Assembly (NCBI GenBank): GCA_963764695.1
Contig: CAVXTW010000003.1
Coordinates: 682,001 to 746,000 of the forward strand
Direction: 5' to 3'
Length of the DNA stretch: 64,000 bases
DNA from: DATFRY01 sp963764695
GTDB lineage: Bacteria > Myxococcota_A > Polyangia > Haliangiales > Haliangiaceae
Under the pieces are notes generated by a model. The model had not been told where the DNA came from. It made no database searches and saw only the letters and a list, made by a program, of their open reading frames with translations. A program made the position numbers and the translations under genes. Shown here in pieces: positions 1 through 9,259 of the stretch. The number at the start of each line of letters is the position of its first letter. Within the stretch, counting starts at the first letter, position 1.

Positions 1-1
1 G

Positions 2-247
2 ATCGGCTTCGTCGGCCTGATGGTGCCGCACGCCAGCCGGGCGCTGGTCGGGCCGGATCACCGCGCCCTGATGCCGTGCACCATGCTGGGCGGCGCGGCG
101 CTCCTGATCCTGTGCGACACCATCGCACGCGTGGCACTGGCGCCGTCGGAGCTCCCGGTCGGCGTGGTCACCGCGCTCCTGGGCGGGCCGTTCTTCCTCT
201 ACCTGCTCCTGCGCGAGAAGACCCGCGGCCGGCTGTGGGGCGGCTGA
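2..247 (+). CDS. FecCD/BtuC-family ABC transporter permease, C-terminal fragment
   Basis: The gene enters from the left edge; only the last 81 residues are present. They match the C-terminal end of the membrane permease of ABC importers for iron-siderophore complexes, haem or vitamin B12. Visible are the conserved stretch GFVGLMVPHASR near the start, a hydrophobic helix (about residues 30-42), and the usual family ending with GGPFFLYLLLREK just before the stop. The ATP-binding and substrate-binding partners would lie outside the window to the left or are not linked. The substrate cannot be told from this fragment. No gene follows it within the next 80 bases. Confidence 0.85.
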   Translation: MGFVGLMVPHASRALVGPDHRALMPCTMLGGAALLILCDTIARVALAPSELPVGVVTALLGGPFFLYLLLREKTRGRLWGG

Positions 248-335
248 CCGGCTTCGCCCACATTCGCTCCGCCCACCACTCGCCCAAGAGGGCCCGGGCT
301 CAAGGGTTCCCGGATGCGGTCGATCGAACTGGCTC

Positions 336-3323
336 GTGGTAGACCCACATCGGGTCGTCCGGGCCGCGGGGCTGGCGGCCTTCATGTCGATCCTCCTGGG
401 CCGGCCCACGCCCGGCGACGCCCAGGAGATCGCGTGGCGGACATACGGCCGCGAACAGGGTCTCGACAACCTCGCGCTGACCGCGCTGGTGCAGGACAGC
501 CGCGGCGCGCTGTGGGCCGGCACCGAGGGCGGGCTGTACCGCGACCGCGGCGCCGGCTTCGCCCGGTTCGGGGCCGACGCCGGCATCCTCAATCCACAAA
601 TCCGAGCCATCCACGAGGACACGACCGGGAGGCTGTGGGTCGCCGGCGCCTCGCGGCTCTATCGCCGCGCCGGCGGCGCCGAGAGCGACGGCTTCGTCGC
701 GGTCCCCTTCGCGGGAGCCGACATCCCCTCGACTCAGGGTCAGGGCCTCGCCGGCACCGCCGACGGCGATCTCCTGATCGCCAGCCGCGGGCGCCTGCTG
801 CGCGCGCGGCGCGGGCCGGGTGACGACAGCTGGACCGTGAGCGAGATGTTCGACGAGCGCACCGTGCGCGAGCGGCCCGCGCTGCGCGACGTCCACGCGG
901 TGTTCTCGTCGTCGGCATTCGGCACCTGGTTCGGCTGCGGCACCGGCATCTGCCAGCTGGCCGGCCGCGAGCCGGTCGAGCTCGGACCGCGCGAGGGCCT
1001 GCCCGAGGACACCTGGGAGGCGATCTTCGTCAACCACGAGTCGCGCATGTGGGTGCGCGGCTACCGCCACCTGCGCGTGCTCGAGGCCGGCGCCAACCAG
1101 TTCGCGGCGCGCGAGATCCCCGGCCAGTCCGGCGTGGCCACGCCGATGCTCGGCTTCGTTCAGGACCGCGGCGGCGCCATCCTCACCCGCGCCGATCGCG
1201 GCGTGGCGCGCTGGGCCGACGGCCGCTGGACCATCTTCGACGCCGGCGACGGGCTTCCGCCTTACGGCGTGTCGGCGCTGCTGGTCAACCGCGAGGGCCT
1301 GCTGTGGCTGGGCACGCGCGGCAACGGCATCCTGCGCTGGGTCGGCTACGGCGAGTGGGAGGGCTGGACCGATCGCCAGGGCCTGCGCAGCACGCTGGTC
1401 TGGGATGCGCTGCGCGCGTCGCCGGGCCACATGCTGGTGGCCAACGACGACGCCACCATGGTGATCGATCAGAAGAAGGGCACGCTGGCGCCGTGGCCGT
1501 CGGAGACCGCCGCGCAGAAGCAGGTCAACACGCTCGCGCGTGCGCCGGACGGAGCGCTGTGGGCGGCGAGCTACTCGGGCGAGGTGACGCGCGTCGATCC
1601 GGCGGGCGGGGCTCGCAAGCTGGTGGCGACCGTGCCGGCCCGCCCGCGCCTCTACATCGACGGGCGCGGCCGCGTGTGGGCGCTGACCGGCGAGGGCATC
1701 TACAAGATCGAGGGACGCGCCGGCGCCGAGAGCGCGACCAAGGTGACCGACCCGGCCCTGCCAGCCGAGCGCTACTCCGACGCGACCGAGTGCCCCGACG
1801 GCTCGCTCTACGTGGTGTCGTCGCAGGGGCTGTATCGCCTCCGCGCCGATAGCTGGGCGCGCGTGGTCATCGACGACCCGGCCGCGCAGCGCGGGCTGGC
1901 CACCATCGCCTGCTCGCCCGATCGCAAGCTGTGGGTGGGCGGCACGCTGCCCGGCCTGGCGGAGCTCGATGTCGGTGGCGCCGAGCCGACCGCCGACCGC
2001 GCGCGCGTGCGGACCTGGTGGTCGCGCCCGGCCATCAGCTCCGAGCGCATCTCGTTCGTGCGCGTCGATCCGCGCGGCTGGCTGTGGGTCGGCACCGATC
2101 GCGGCGTCGATGTCTTCAACGGCTCGCGCTGGCGCCACCTCACTCCGGCCGAGGGACTGCTGTGGGATGACATCAGCGAGGGCGCCTTCCGCGCCGACAC
2201 CGACGGCACGGTCTGGATCGGCACCAGCCGCGGGCTGTCGCATCACCTGCGGCCCGAGGCGCTGTTCGAGCCGCCCAAGCTGGAGGTCCGCTTCGAGAGC
2301 GCGTTGGTCGGCGGCGGCCCGCTCGCGCTCGACGCTGACAACGCCGTGCCGTGGTCGCGCTCGGCGCTGACGGTCGGCTACTTCTCGACCGGCTTTCGCT
2401 TCGACCGGTCGCTGCGCTTTCGCTACCGGCTGCGCGGCATCGACGAGGGGTGGCAGGAGACGTCGAGCCGCTCGCTGCGCTATCCGGCGCTGCCGACCGG
2501 CGACTTCCGCTTCGAGCTGCAGGCGATCGAGCCGGCCACCGGCGCCACCTCGCCGATGATCAGCTTCTCTCTGCGCGTGCTGCCGCCGTGGTGGCAGACC
2601 GTGCCGTTCTTCGCCGCGTGCGCGCTGGCGGCGCTGGCCGCGGCATTCGCGATGTACCGGCTGCGCACGCGCGTGCTGGTGCGCGAGCGCCGGCGCCTCG
2701 AGACGCTTGTGGCGGAGCGGACGCGCGAGCTGGTGACCGAGAAGCGCGAGCTGGCCGAGGCACGCGACGCGCTGGTGGTGCGCGCCACCCGCGATGCGCT
2801 CACCGGGCTGTGGAACCGCGCCACCATCCTCGACCGGCTGACCGAGGAGTTCGCCCGCGCCCAGCGCGGCGAGCTGCCGCTGACGGTCGTGCTGGCCGAC
2901 CTCGATCACTTCAAGTCGGTCAACGACACGTTCGGCCACCAGGCCGGCGATCAGGTGCTGCGCGAGGTGGCGCGCCGGCTGGGCGGACGCGTGCGGCCCG
3001 ACGATCTGATCGGGCGCATCGGCGGCGAGGAGCTGCTCATCATCCTGCCCGGGCTCGGCCTCGAGGCCGCGTCGTCGCGCCTCACCTTCCTGCATCGATC
3101 GATCTCCGAGGTGCCGGTGGCGTACGAGAGCCTTGCCATCCCGGTCACGGTGAGCTGCGGCGTCGCCCTCTACGCGGCGGAGATCGCGTCGCCGCAGGCG
3201 CTGGTGCGGCAGGCCGATCGCGCGCTCTACCGGGCCAAGGCCAACGGGCGCAACCGCATCGAGTTCGCGTGGACACGCAGCCAGGGCCACATCACCAGCG
3301 AGCTGACCCCGGCTCGCTGGTGA
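336..3323 (+). CDS. Propeller sensor-diguanylate cyclase (GGDEF)
   Basis: A 995-residue GTG-start protein. After a weak signal-like N-terminus come repeats with Trp-Gly motifs (LWAGTEGGLYRD, LWLGTRGNGILRW, LWVGTDRGVDVF, VWIGTSRGLSHH), the blades of a two-component-regulator propeller. A Y_Y_Y-type beta domain (about residues 650-745) and one transmembrane helix (about 752-772) follow, then a short coiled coil and a GGDEF domain (about 815-985) with the active-site loop GGEEL. The GGDEF domain would make cyclic di-GMP from two GTP on the cytoplasmic side, controlled by a ligand bound to the outside propeller. This is the hybrid-kinase sensor architecture with the kinase replaced by a cyclase. 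No inhibitory RxxD site was found five residues before the loop. The ligand is unknown. Confidence 0.9.
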   Translation: MVDPHRVVRAAGLAAFMSILLGRPTPGDAQEIAWRTYGREQGLDNLALTALVQDSRGALWAGTEGGLYRDRGAGFARFGADAGILNPQIRAIHEDTTGRLWVAGASRLYRRAGGAESDGFVAVPFAGADIPSTQGQGLAGTADGDLLIASRGRLLRARRGPGDDSWTVSEMFDERTVRERPALRDVHAVFSSSAFGTWFGCGTGICQLAGREPVELGPREGLPEDTWEAIFVNHESRMWVRGYRHLRVLEAGANQFAAREIPGQSGVATPMLGFVQDRGGAILTRADRGVARWADGRWTIFDAGDGLPPYGVSALLVNREGLLWLGTRGNGILRWVGYGEWEGWTDRQGLRSTLVWDALRASPGHMLVANDDATMVIDQKKGTLAPWPSETAAQKQVNTLARAPDGALWAASYSGEVTRVDPAGGARKLVATVPARPRLYIDGRGRVWALTGEGIYKIEGRAGAESATKVTDPALPAERYSDATECPDGSLYVVSSQGLYRLRADSWARVVIDDPAAQRGLATIACSPDRKLWVGGTLPGLAELDVGGAEPTADRARVRTWWSRPAISSERISFVRVDPRGWLWVGTDRGVDVFNGSRWRHLTPAEGLLWDDISEGAFRADTDGTVWIGTSRGLSHHLRPEALFEPPKLEVRFESALVGGGPLALDADNAVPWSRSALTVGYFSTGFRFDRSLRFRYRLRGIDEGWQETSSRSLRYPALPTGDFRFELQAIEPATGATSPMISFSLRVLPPWWQTVPFFAACALAALAAAFAMYRLRTRVLVRERRRLETLVAERTRELVTEKRELAEARDALVVRATRDALTGLWNRATILDRLTEEFARAQRGELPLTVVLADLDHFKSVNDTFGHQAGDQVLREVARRLGGRVRPDDLIGRIGGEELLIILPGLGLEAASSRLTFLHRSISEVPVAYESLAIPVTVSCGVALYAAEIASPQALVRQADRALYRAKANGRNRIEFAWTRSQGHITSELTPARW

Positions 3324-3435
3324 CGCGCAGCAGCTGAGCGACGAGGCCAGGCTGGACAGCCCGGAGGGGTTCGTGTATCCCGAGCCTGCTGTTCGCGGCG
3401 ATTCGACCCACGACACGGGGAAGGGGACGAACACG

Positions 3436-4476
3436 ATGAGACGAGCTCCTGGACTGGTCTTCGCGGCAGTTCTCGCGATCACGGCGTGCGGTGACGACGA
3501 CGGCGATGACGGCGATGACGGCGGGACGGCCGATGCCGCGCCGCAGGCGGACGCGGCGGTGGCCGACGCCGCGGCAGCCGACGCCGGCGTGAGTCTCGTC
3601 GAGCGCGGCGAGTATCTGGTGAACACGGTCGCTGTGTGCAGCGACTGCCACACGCCACGCGTCGGGATCACGCCGGACGCGACGCGCTTCCTGGCCGGAA
3701 GCCCCACCTTCGCCGACATCCTGCCCGACGTCAACGGCGTGGGCTTGATCCCGAGCAAGAACCTCACGCCGGATCCAGAGACCGGCCTGGGCAACTGGAC
3801 CGACGAGGAGATCAAGAACGCGTTCTTGAATGGCATCGACAACGAGGGCGAGCCGCTGTTCCGCATCATGCCGTACTACGTGATGCACAACATGTCGGAG
3901 GATGACGCCGACGCCATCGTGGCCTACCTGCGATCGATCCCGGCCATCGAGCAGGCGATCCCGGAGCGCGAACCGCTCGGCTTCGACGTGGTGACCGTCG
4001 AGCCGGTGCCGGCGGCGATGATCCCGGACACGACGCTCGAGGCCAGCGACGAGGACTACGAGGCCGCGGTGCGGGGCAAGTACCTGGCCGGCAGCATCGG
4101 CATCTGCATGGAGTGCCACACCGCGGCGACGGAGGGCGAGGGGATCCCGATCGACGTCGATGGGCTGTTCGCCGGAGGCCGCGTGTTCGTGTCCGACCAG
4201 CTGGGCGTGCCGGTGCCTCCGTTTCCGGACGAGATCGTGTCGCGCAACATCACGCCCGACAAGACCGGCATCCAGGGCGTCACCGCCGAGCAGATGCGCA
4301 CGCTGCTCGTGCAGGGCACCGACGACGAGGGCGACAGTGTCTGCCCGCCGATGCCGGTCGGGCCGCTGGGCGGGTTCGCCAACCTGACCGATGAGGACGC
4401 GCTGGCCATCGGCGTATACATCACGACCATCGCGCCGGTGGTCAACGAGATCGAGTCCGACTGCGCGTTCCCGTAG
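3436..4476 (+). CDS. Di-haem cytochrome c lipoprotein
   Basis: The reading frame is open from 3373, but the ATG at 3436 is preferred: it follows AAGGGG at 3421 and starts a proper lipoprotein signal (MRRAPG..., then ITACGDDD with the lipobox Cys). A low-complexity Asp/Ala linker leads to two c-type haem sites, CSDCH and CMECH, each followed by a separate cytochrome c fold. The length (346 residues) and spacing resemble the di-haem subunit or electron carrier of periplasmic dehydrogenases. It is expected to be anchored on the periplasmic side and to pass electrons to or from an unlinked dehydrogenase or oxidase. It ends just before the hexamer-rich inverted repeat; no partner enzyme is adjacent. 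Confidence 0.85.
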   Translation: MRRAPGLVFAAVLAITACGDDDGDDGDDGGTADAAPQADAAVADAAAADAGVSLVERGEYLVNTVAVCSDCHTPRVGITPDATRFLAGSPTFADILPDVNGVGLIPSKNLTPDPETGLGNWTDEEIKNAFLNGIDNEGEPLFRIMPYYVMHNMSEDDADAIVAYLRSIPAIEQAIPEREPLGFDVVTVEPVPAAMIPDTTLEASDEDYEAAVRGKYLAGSIGICMECHTAATEGEGIPIDVDGLFAGGRVFVSDQLGVPVPPFPDEIVSRNITPDKTGIQGVTAEQMRTLLVQGTDDEGDSVCPPMPVGPLGGFANLTDEDALAIGVYITTIAPVVNEIESDCAFP

Positions 4477-4629
4477 GAGCGGCGCGCGGACGGCCTCCGC
4501 CCCTGATCACTTCATGGCAAGGAGCGGAGCGCTTTCGGATGGAGTGGAAGGCGCGGGCTGCCTGGCTGCGGGTCGTGGGGAGTGAGGACACGCTGGCGAG
4601 CATTGCGGCTGGGCGCCGTCAGCCCCGGT

Positions 4630-4793
4630 AACGTTGACGTTGATGTTGACCTAGACCTGAACTTGAACCTCAACCCCCGGCATGGACCTCGACCTCGACG
4701 ACCACTGCAGTGTGCAACCAGCCGCCTCCCGTCATGGTCGATGTCGACGGTGGGGTTCAGGTTCAGGTTGAGGTCGAGGTCAAGGTCAACGTT
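4630..4793. repeat. Long inverted repeat built from degenerate hexamers
   Basis: Left arm 4630-4678 and right arm 4752-4793 are reverse complements apart from one hexamer and a few changes. Both begin or end with AACGTTGAC and run to a C5/G4 block. Each arm is a string of related six-base units (GTTGAC, GTTGAT, CTAGAC, CTGAAC, TTGAAC, CTCAAC). The roughly 70-base loop carries more of the same words (CTCGAC, GTCGAC). It lies between two convergent genes (cytochrome c on plus, kinase on minus) in an otherwise gene-free gap from 4477 to 4805. It could fold into a long stem and serve as a bidirectional transcription barrier, or be a mobile hexamer repeat. No T-tract is present. Confidence 0.75.
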
Positions 4794-4805
4794 CTTTTGG
4801 AGGCT

Positions 4806-6460
4806 TCAACGGGAGCCGCTGCGCAGGTACGGGTTGCGCTCGATCGAATCGGGCGGTGCCCGCTCCGGCTCCGGGGCCGGGGCTTGCGCGGCTTTCGGCT
4901 CCGGCGCCTCGACGGCCGACGGGCGCGCCGGTGCGCGACGGGGAACGACACGGGTCGGCCGCTGGCGCCGCGCTCGCGAGACCGACGGCAACTCTGCATG
5001 CGCCTTCTCGACCGTCTCTGCTGGAGCGGCCGGAGCGGCCGGAGCGGCGACGGCGCGCGCGCGGCCGGCGTGCCTGCCGGCGATGCGACCGACGGTGACG
5101 CGACCGACGGTGACGCGACCGACAGCGGCTGGACCGCGGGCGCGGGCGCCGCGGGCGGCGGCGTCGGGGCCACCGCAGACGGCTCCGCACTCGCCTCCGC
5201 CGGCGCGACAGGGGCTGCGCTGGCCGGCTCCTTCGAGCCCGGCGGATAGATGCTCAGCGCGATGACTGCGGCCGAGACGACCGCGCCGAGAGCCAGCACA
5301 GGAACGGGCCACGCTCGGTGGCGGCGCCGGCCGGGTGGCGTCTGGCCGTGCCACGACACTGACAGCTCGGCGTACTCCTGCTCGAGCTCTGGCGCCTGGG
5401 GGCCGGTGCCGCGGGCGAAAGGCGATCCGCCGGGCTCCTCGACGGCGCCGGCCGCGATCGCGCGCACGGCCGCGCGGCGGCGCTCCAGCTCCTCGCCGAA
5501 CAGCGCCGCGACCCAGTCGGCCACCTGCTCGGGCCCGGCGACCATGTTGTTCTCGCGCGTGACGCGGCGCAGGTCGTCGGCCATGTGCGTGGCGGTCGGG
5601 TAGCGGCGCGCCGGATCGCGCTCGAGCGCGCGCAGGCAGACCTCGTCGAGACAGCGAGGCGACCGCCGGCCGACCGTGCTGGGCGGCGGGATGGGGCGGT
5701 TGACCACGCTCAGGATCACCGCCGCCTCGTTCTCGCCGTCGAAGAGACGCGTGCCGGTCAGCGCGTTCCACAGCACGATGCCGGCGGCGAACACGTCGAC
5801 GCGCGAGTCCTCCTCGCCCGGCCTGGTGATCTGCTCCGGCGCGCTGTAGCACAGCTTGCCCTTGCGCACGCCCGGGCTGGTGCTGGTGCGCCGCAGCCTG
5901 GCCTTGGCGATGCCGAAGTCGGTCAGCCGCGCCACGCCGTCGGTGCCGATGAGGATGTTGGACGGCGACACGTCGCGGTGGACAAGCTCCAGCCGCTCGC
6001 CCGACTCGTTTGTCAGGCTGTGCGCCGCCTGCAGCCCGTGCAGCATGTCGATCAAGATCGAGCAGATGAGCGCCGGCGGCCGGTCGGTCGACGTGCCCAG
6101 CAGCTGGGCCAGGGTCGGCCCCTCGACGTAGTCCATCACCAGATAGAGCCGGCCGGCGAAGCGCCCGAGGTCGACGATGCCGACCACATTGATGTGGTGC
6201 AGCCGCGACGCGATGTGCGCCTCGTCGAGGAACATGTTGGCGAAGTCGTGATCGGCCGACAGCAGCGGGTGCATCGCCTTGACCGCGAACAGCCGCTGCA
6301 GGCCGGACTGGTTGCGGCGGCGGGCCAGGTACACGTTACCCATTCCGCCGGTGCCCAGCCGGTAGATCAGATCGTACTGATCGATGCGCGTCACCGCCGA
6401 GGTGGGCGGCAGCTCGTGGATCCGGCCCGACGAGGGCGTGACGGCGTCGTGCGGCCTCAC
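4806..6460 (-). CDS. Ser/Thr protein kinase with Ala/Pro-rich tail, frameshifted
   Basis: A eukaryotic-type kinase. The GTG start at 6460 overlaps the TGA of the upstream gene (GTGA). Visible are the glycine loop GTGGMGNVY, the catalytic Lys in FAVKAM, the HRD loop in LVHRDVSPSNIL, the DFG in LTDFGIAKA and the APE equivalent SAPEQI. A transmembrane helix (VPVLALGAVVSAAVIAL) follows, then an outward Ala/Pro-rich region with SVASP repeats. In the kinase frame the tail turns into Arg-rich nonsense. One base appears missing in the GC run at 5053-5063; beyond it the other frame gives a natural tail ending RNPYLRSGSR, with the stop at 4806. The break is either a sequencing deletion or a real truncation of the tail; the kinase domain is untouched. 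Confidence 0.85.
5085..5129. repeat. 15-bp tandem repeat in the kinase linker
   Basis: The unit GCGACCGACGGTGAC is present twice in a row with a diverged third copy. On the minus strand it encodes the SVASP repeats of the extracytoplasmic Ala/Pro linker of the kinase. Unit length is a multiple of three, so copy-number change would alter linker length without breaking the frame. Confidence 0.7.
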
Positions 6461-7410
6461 CGGAAGCCTCCCTCGAACACCAGGATCGCGCCGCCATCGA
6501 CAGGCGCGAAGCTCATGGCCGGCGCGGCCTCTGCCTCTCCGCCCGCCAGAGACCACCGGGTGAAGAACGCGATCACGCCGGTGCCGACAGCGGCGGCCGC
6601 GGTCGCGCCGAGCAAGATGTTGGTGCGCCGCTCCGCGCTCTGTCCATCCTCGAGCCGCGCGAGCGTCGGATCCTGCTCGTACTTGTTGTTGCGATCGAGC
6701 ACGTCGAGGCCGGACCAGATCGTCGCGCCGGCCAGGCCGACAGTCACCCCGAGGCCGGCCACGAACCACGCGCGCGACAGCCCCGGCGATCGAGAGCTCG
6801 ACGCATCGACCTGCACGTCCGTGCCCGGATCGGTCGTCACGGAAGCGGTTGCCTGCGGAGGCGCGGCCAGATCGACTGCGATGGTCTTGCCTGCCTTCGC
6901 GTCGACGATCTGTCGACGAGAGCCGGCCGCGCCGAAGTCGGCCGCGACGGTGTGCTGGCCCGGCTCCAGATAGAAGACGTGCTCGGTCGCCTCCTCGACG
7001 CCGACCGCGCTGCCGTCGGCGAGCGCGCCGCACGACGGCGAGCAGCTCAGCGACACGCGCGCGAGCTTGGGCCGCAGCCCCTTCAACAGATCGGCGGCGA
7101 TCTCCTGCGATCGCTCGTCGCGATAGCGGCGCGCGAGCGTCTCGGCGTGCGTCGCTGCGATCGCCGTGTCGCCGGCCTTGAGCCGAGTCTTGACCGCACT
7201 GCGCAGCGCCTCGGGCGAGGGCACCATGCGATCGGCCAGCTCGTAGTGTTCGGAGGCGGCGCGGAAGTCACCCGCGAGCTCCGCCTGCTGTCCGAGCGAG
7301 AACGCCTTCGCGGCCGCTGCCACGCTCGATTGCGCCGCTGCTGGTGGTGCCTCTACCACTGCTGCCGTGGCGGCGACCACGGCAAGCAAGAGGGCTCGTC
7401 CCTTCCCCAT
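6457..7410 (-). CDS. Exported TPR/PEGA-like protein, partner of the kinase
   Basis: A 317-residue protein. The ATG at 7410 follows GGGAGGAA at about 11 bases. It has a signal peptide (LLLAVVAATAAVVEAPPAAA), a helical region with one TPR-like unit (AKAFSLGQQAELAGDFRAAS), a beta-rich middle with a Cys pair (SLSCSPSCGALADG) and the phrase YLEPGQHTVAADF typical of PEGA-type domains, and two hydrophobic segments near the C-terminus (AWFVAGLGVTVGLAGATIW and NILLGATAAAAVGTGVIAFF). Its last four bases overlap the kinase start, so the two are translationally coupled. This pairing is common in myxobacteria; the function is unknown, and a role in sensing for the kinase is only inferred. Confidence 0.75.
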   Translation of the reverse strand: MGKGRALLLAVVAATAAVVEAPPAAAQSSVAAAAKAFSLGQQAELAGDFRAASEHYELADRMVPSPEALRSAVKTRLKAGDTAIAATHAETLARRYRDERSQEIAADLLKGLRPKLARVSLSCSPSCGALADGSAVGVEEATEHVFYLEPGQHTVAADFGAAGSRRQIVDAKAGKTIAVDLAAPPQATASVTTDPGTDVQVDASSSRSPGLSRAWFVAGLGVTVGLAGATIWSGLDVLDRNNKYEQDPTLARLEDGQSAERRTNILLGATAAAAVGTGVIAFFTRWSLAGGEAEAAPAMSFAPVDGGAILVFEGGFR

Positions 7411-7674
7411 CGCATCGACATTCCTCCCAGCGCCGCGTCCGTTGCAAGTACGAACACGCGCAAGCGATCGAGAAGCAGCACATCGCACATGGACGCTGCT
7501 CCACCTGCTCGCCGCGCTCTCGCTTCGTGCGCACGTCTCACTGTTCGTGCGTGCCGCAGCGCAGCGCGACGCAAAACGCGCGGCTCGTCGCTTTCCACAT
7601 TCACTCGCACATCGTTCCCATTGTTCGGCGACGGTGAGGTTGCCGACGTTTCCAAACGCAACAATTCTCTGCGA

Positions 7675-7703
7675 TTGACTTTGCTGAAGCGCGCCCCTAG
7701 TAA
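7675..7703 (+). promoter_or_regulatory. Sigma70-like promoter for the RCC1 lipoprotein gene
   Basis: TTGACT at 7675-7680, a 17-base spacer and TAGTAA at 7698-7703 give a near-consensus vegetative promoter. Transcription would start near 7710. The -10 box overlaps the ATG at 7703, so that ATG cannot be the start of this transcript. This supports the GTG at 7721, which follows a run of G residues. Confidence 0.55.
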
Positions 7704-7720
7704 TGGTCGCCGGGGGGGCT

Positions 7721-9244
7721 GTGAGTCTCGATTTTCGTACTCTCTGCTCGATCGGCATCTGGACACTGTCGGCGGTGGCGCCGACGTTGCTCGTGACGTC
7801 GTGCAAGGTCTTCGATCCTTCGCTCGTCAACGACGCGGACGACGACGACACCGACGATAACGGCGCCGAGTGCGTTCCCGAGCAAGCCGAGGTCTGCAAC
7901 GACGTCGACGACGACTGTGACGACGACATCGATGAGGATTTCGATCTTCTCGCCGACGAGAACAACTGCGGCGCGTGCGGCAGGACCTGCACGTTCGCGC
8001 AAGCCACCGGCGAGTGCACCGCCGGGGTGTGCGCCAACGCATGCCTCGAGGGCTGGAAGGACTGCAACGAAGAAGACGCCGACGGTTGCGAGGCCAACCT
8101 CGACCGCAAGGGCTCGTGCGGCGACTGCGGTCTGACCTGCCCCTTCACCTGCAGCGCGGCCGCGTGCGTGACCGGCGCAGGTGTCGCGGCGGGCCGCACA
8201 TGGACCTGCTTGACCATGTCCAGCGGCGGCGTGCGCTGCTGGGGAAGCAACAACACCGGGCAGCTGGGCAGCGGCAACACGGCATCCAGCTCCATGCCGC
8301 GCGACGTCGTGTCGCTGGACGACGCCGGGCAGATCCGGCTCGGCTTCGGCCATTCGTGTGCGCTGCGTGACGGACGCGTGGCCTCGTGCTGGGGGCAAAA
8401 CGACCGCGGCCAGGTGGGAGATGGAACGACGGCCCAGCAGACCGCGCCGGTGCCGGTCGTGATGGGCAACGTGGACGACATCGCGGTGGGCTTCGCCCAC
8501 ACCTGCGCGCGCTCGGGCGATCGCCTGCACTGCTGGGGCTTCAACGATGCCGGCCAGCTCGGACTCGGCGACGAAGTGCACCGCCCCCTGCCCACCCTGG
8601 TTCCGGCCAAGGCCACCGGCGACATCGTCAACATGGCCGTCGGCCTCGCCCATACCTGCGCCGTCCGCACCACCGGCGAGGTCATCTGCATGGGTTTCAA
8701 CGACCAGGGCCAGGCGGGCATGCCGGTCAACGACCCACTTCATGTCCTGGAGCCGGTGGTGGTGCAGGGCATCACGGACGCGGTCCAGATCTCGCTCGGC
8801 CACGCCCACGGCTGCGTGGTCACCGGCACCGGCGGCGTGCGCTGCTGGGGCTGGAACGGCCTGGGTCAGCTGGGCGACGGCAGCTTCGTCAGCCGCTCGG
8901 CGCCCAGCGATGTGGTCGACGACACGGGCGTCGCGCTGTCCGGCATCGAGCGCGTGATCGCCGGCCCCATCCGCACCTGCGCGCTGACCGGCGACGGCCA
9001 GGCGTACTGCTGGGGCGACAACACCGAGGGTGCGCTCGGGGCCGGCAAGAGCTCGCCACAGCATCCGCGCGCGCTTCCGGTGCAGCTCGAGGACGTGCGC
9101 ACCATCATCGACATCGCGGTGGGCGAGAAGCACACCTGCTTCCTCGGCGGCCTGGGCATCCGCTGCCTGGGCGAGAACCAGGAAGGCCAGCTCGGCGATG
9201 GCAGCACCATCGCGAGCCGCACCGGCGTCAACGTCGCTCTGTAA
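7721..9244 (+). CDS. RCC1-repeat lipoprotein with MopE-type Asp-rich motif
   Basis: The GTG at 7721 is chosen because the promoter -10 box covers the in-frame ATG at 7703. The protein begins with a lipoprotein signal (PTLLVTSCKVF). It then has an Asp-rich stretch with CNDVDDDCDDDIDE, the putative metal-binding motif of MopE-like proteins, and a Cys-rich segment (NNCGACGRTC, GSCGDCGLTC). Seven or so RCC1 blades follow, with the repeated pattern HTCA...CWGxNxxGQLG (for example RCWGSNNTGQLGSG and YCWGDNTEGALGAG). RCC1 repeats form a seven-bladed propeller used for protein or surface binding. It is likely displayed at the cell surface; its partner is unknown. The TIM-barrel-like lipoprotein gene follows after 15 bases, suggesting co-transcription. 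Confidence 0.85.
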   Translation: MSLDFRTLCSIGIWTLSAVAPTLLVTSCKVFDPSLVNDADDDDTDDNGAECVPEQAEVCNDVDDDCDDDIDEDFDLLADENNCGACGRTCTFAQATGECTAGVCANACLEGWKDCNEEDADGCEANLDRKGSCGDCGLTCPFTCSAAACVTGAGVAAGRTWTCLTMSSGGVRCWGSNNTGQLGSGNTASSSMPRDVVSLDDAGQIRLGFGHSCALRDGRVASCWGQNDRGQVGDGTTAQQTAPVPVVMGNVDDIAVGFAHTCARSGDRLHCWGFNDAGQLGLGDEVHRPLPTLVPAKATGDIVNMAVGLAHTCAVRTTGEVICMGFNDQGQAGMPVNDPLHVLEPVVVQGITDAVQISLGHAHGCVVTGTGGVRCWGWNGLGQLGDGSFVSRSAPSDVVDDTGVALSGIERVIAGPIRTCALTGDGQAYCWGDNTEGALGAGKSSPQHPRALPVQLEDVRTIIDIAVGEKHTCFLGGLGIRCLGENQEGQLGDGSTIASRTGVNVAL

Positions 9245-9259
9245 GAGAGGGAACGCCCC

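Noticed and set aside
3373..3435. Upstream start for the cytochrome c gene
   Set aside because: The extension would place 21 polar residues before a complete lipoprotein signal; ATG 3436 has its own ribosome site.
300..3869. Minus-strand open frame of 1189 codons opposite the GGDEF gene
   Set aside because: Composition shadow in high-GC DNA; the plus strand has clear domains.
4630..4793. CRISPR array
   Set aside because: The repeated words are six bases long and form an inverted repeat; there are no regular spacers.
5585..6973. Plus-strand open frame opposite the kinase operon
   Set aside because: The minus strand has HRD, DFG and glycine-loop motifs; the plus frame has none.
7697..9133. 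Minus-strand open frame opposite the RCC1 gene
   Set aside because: Shadow of a repeat-rich gene with no start signal.
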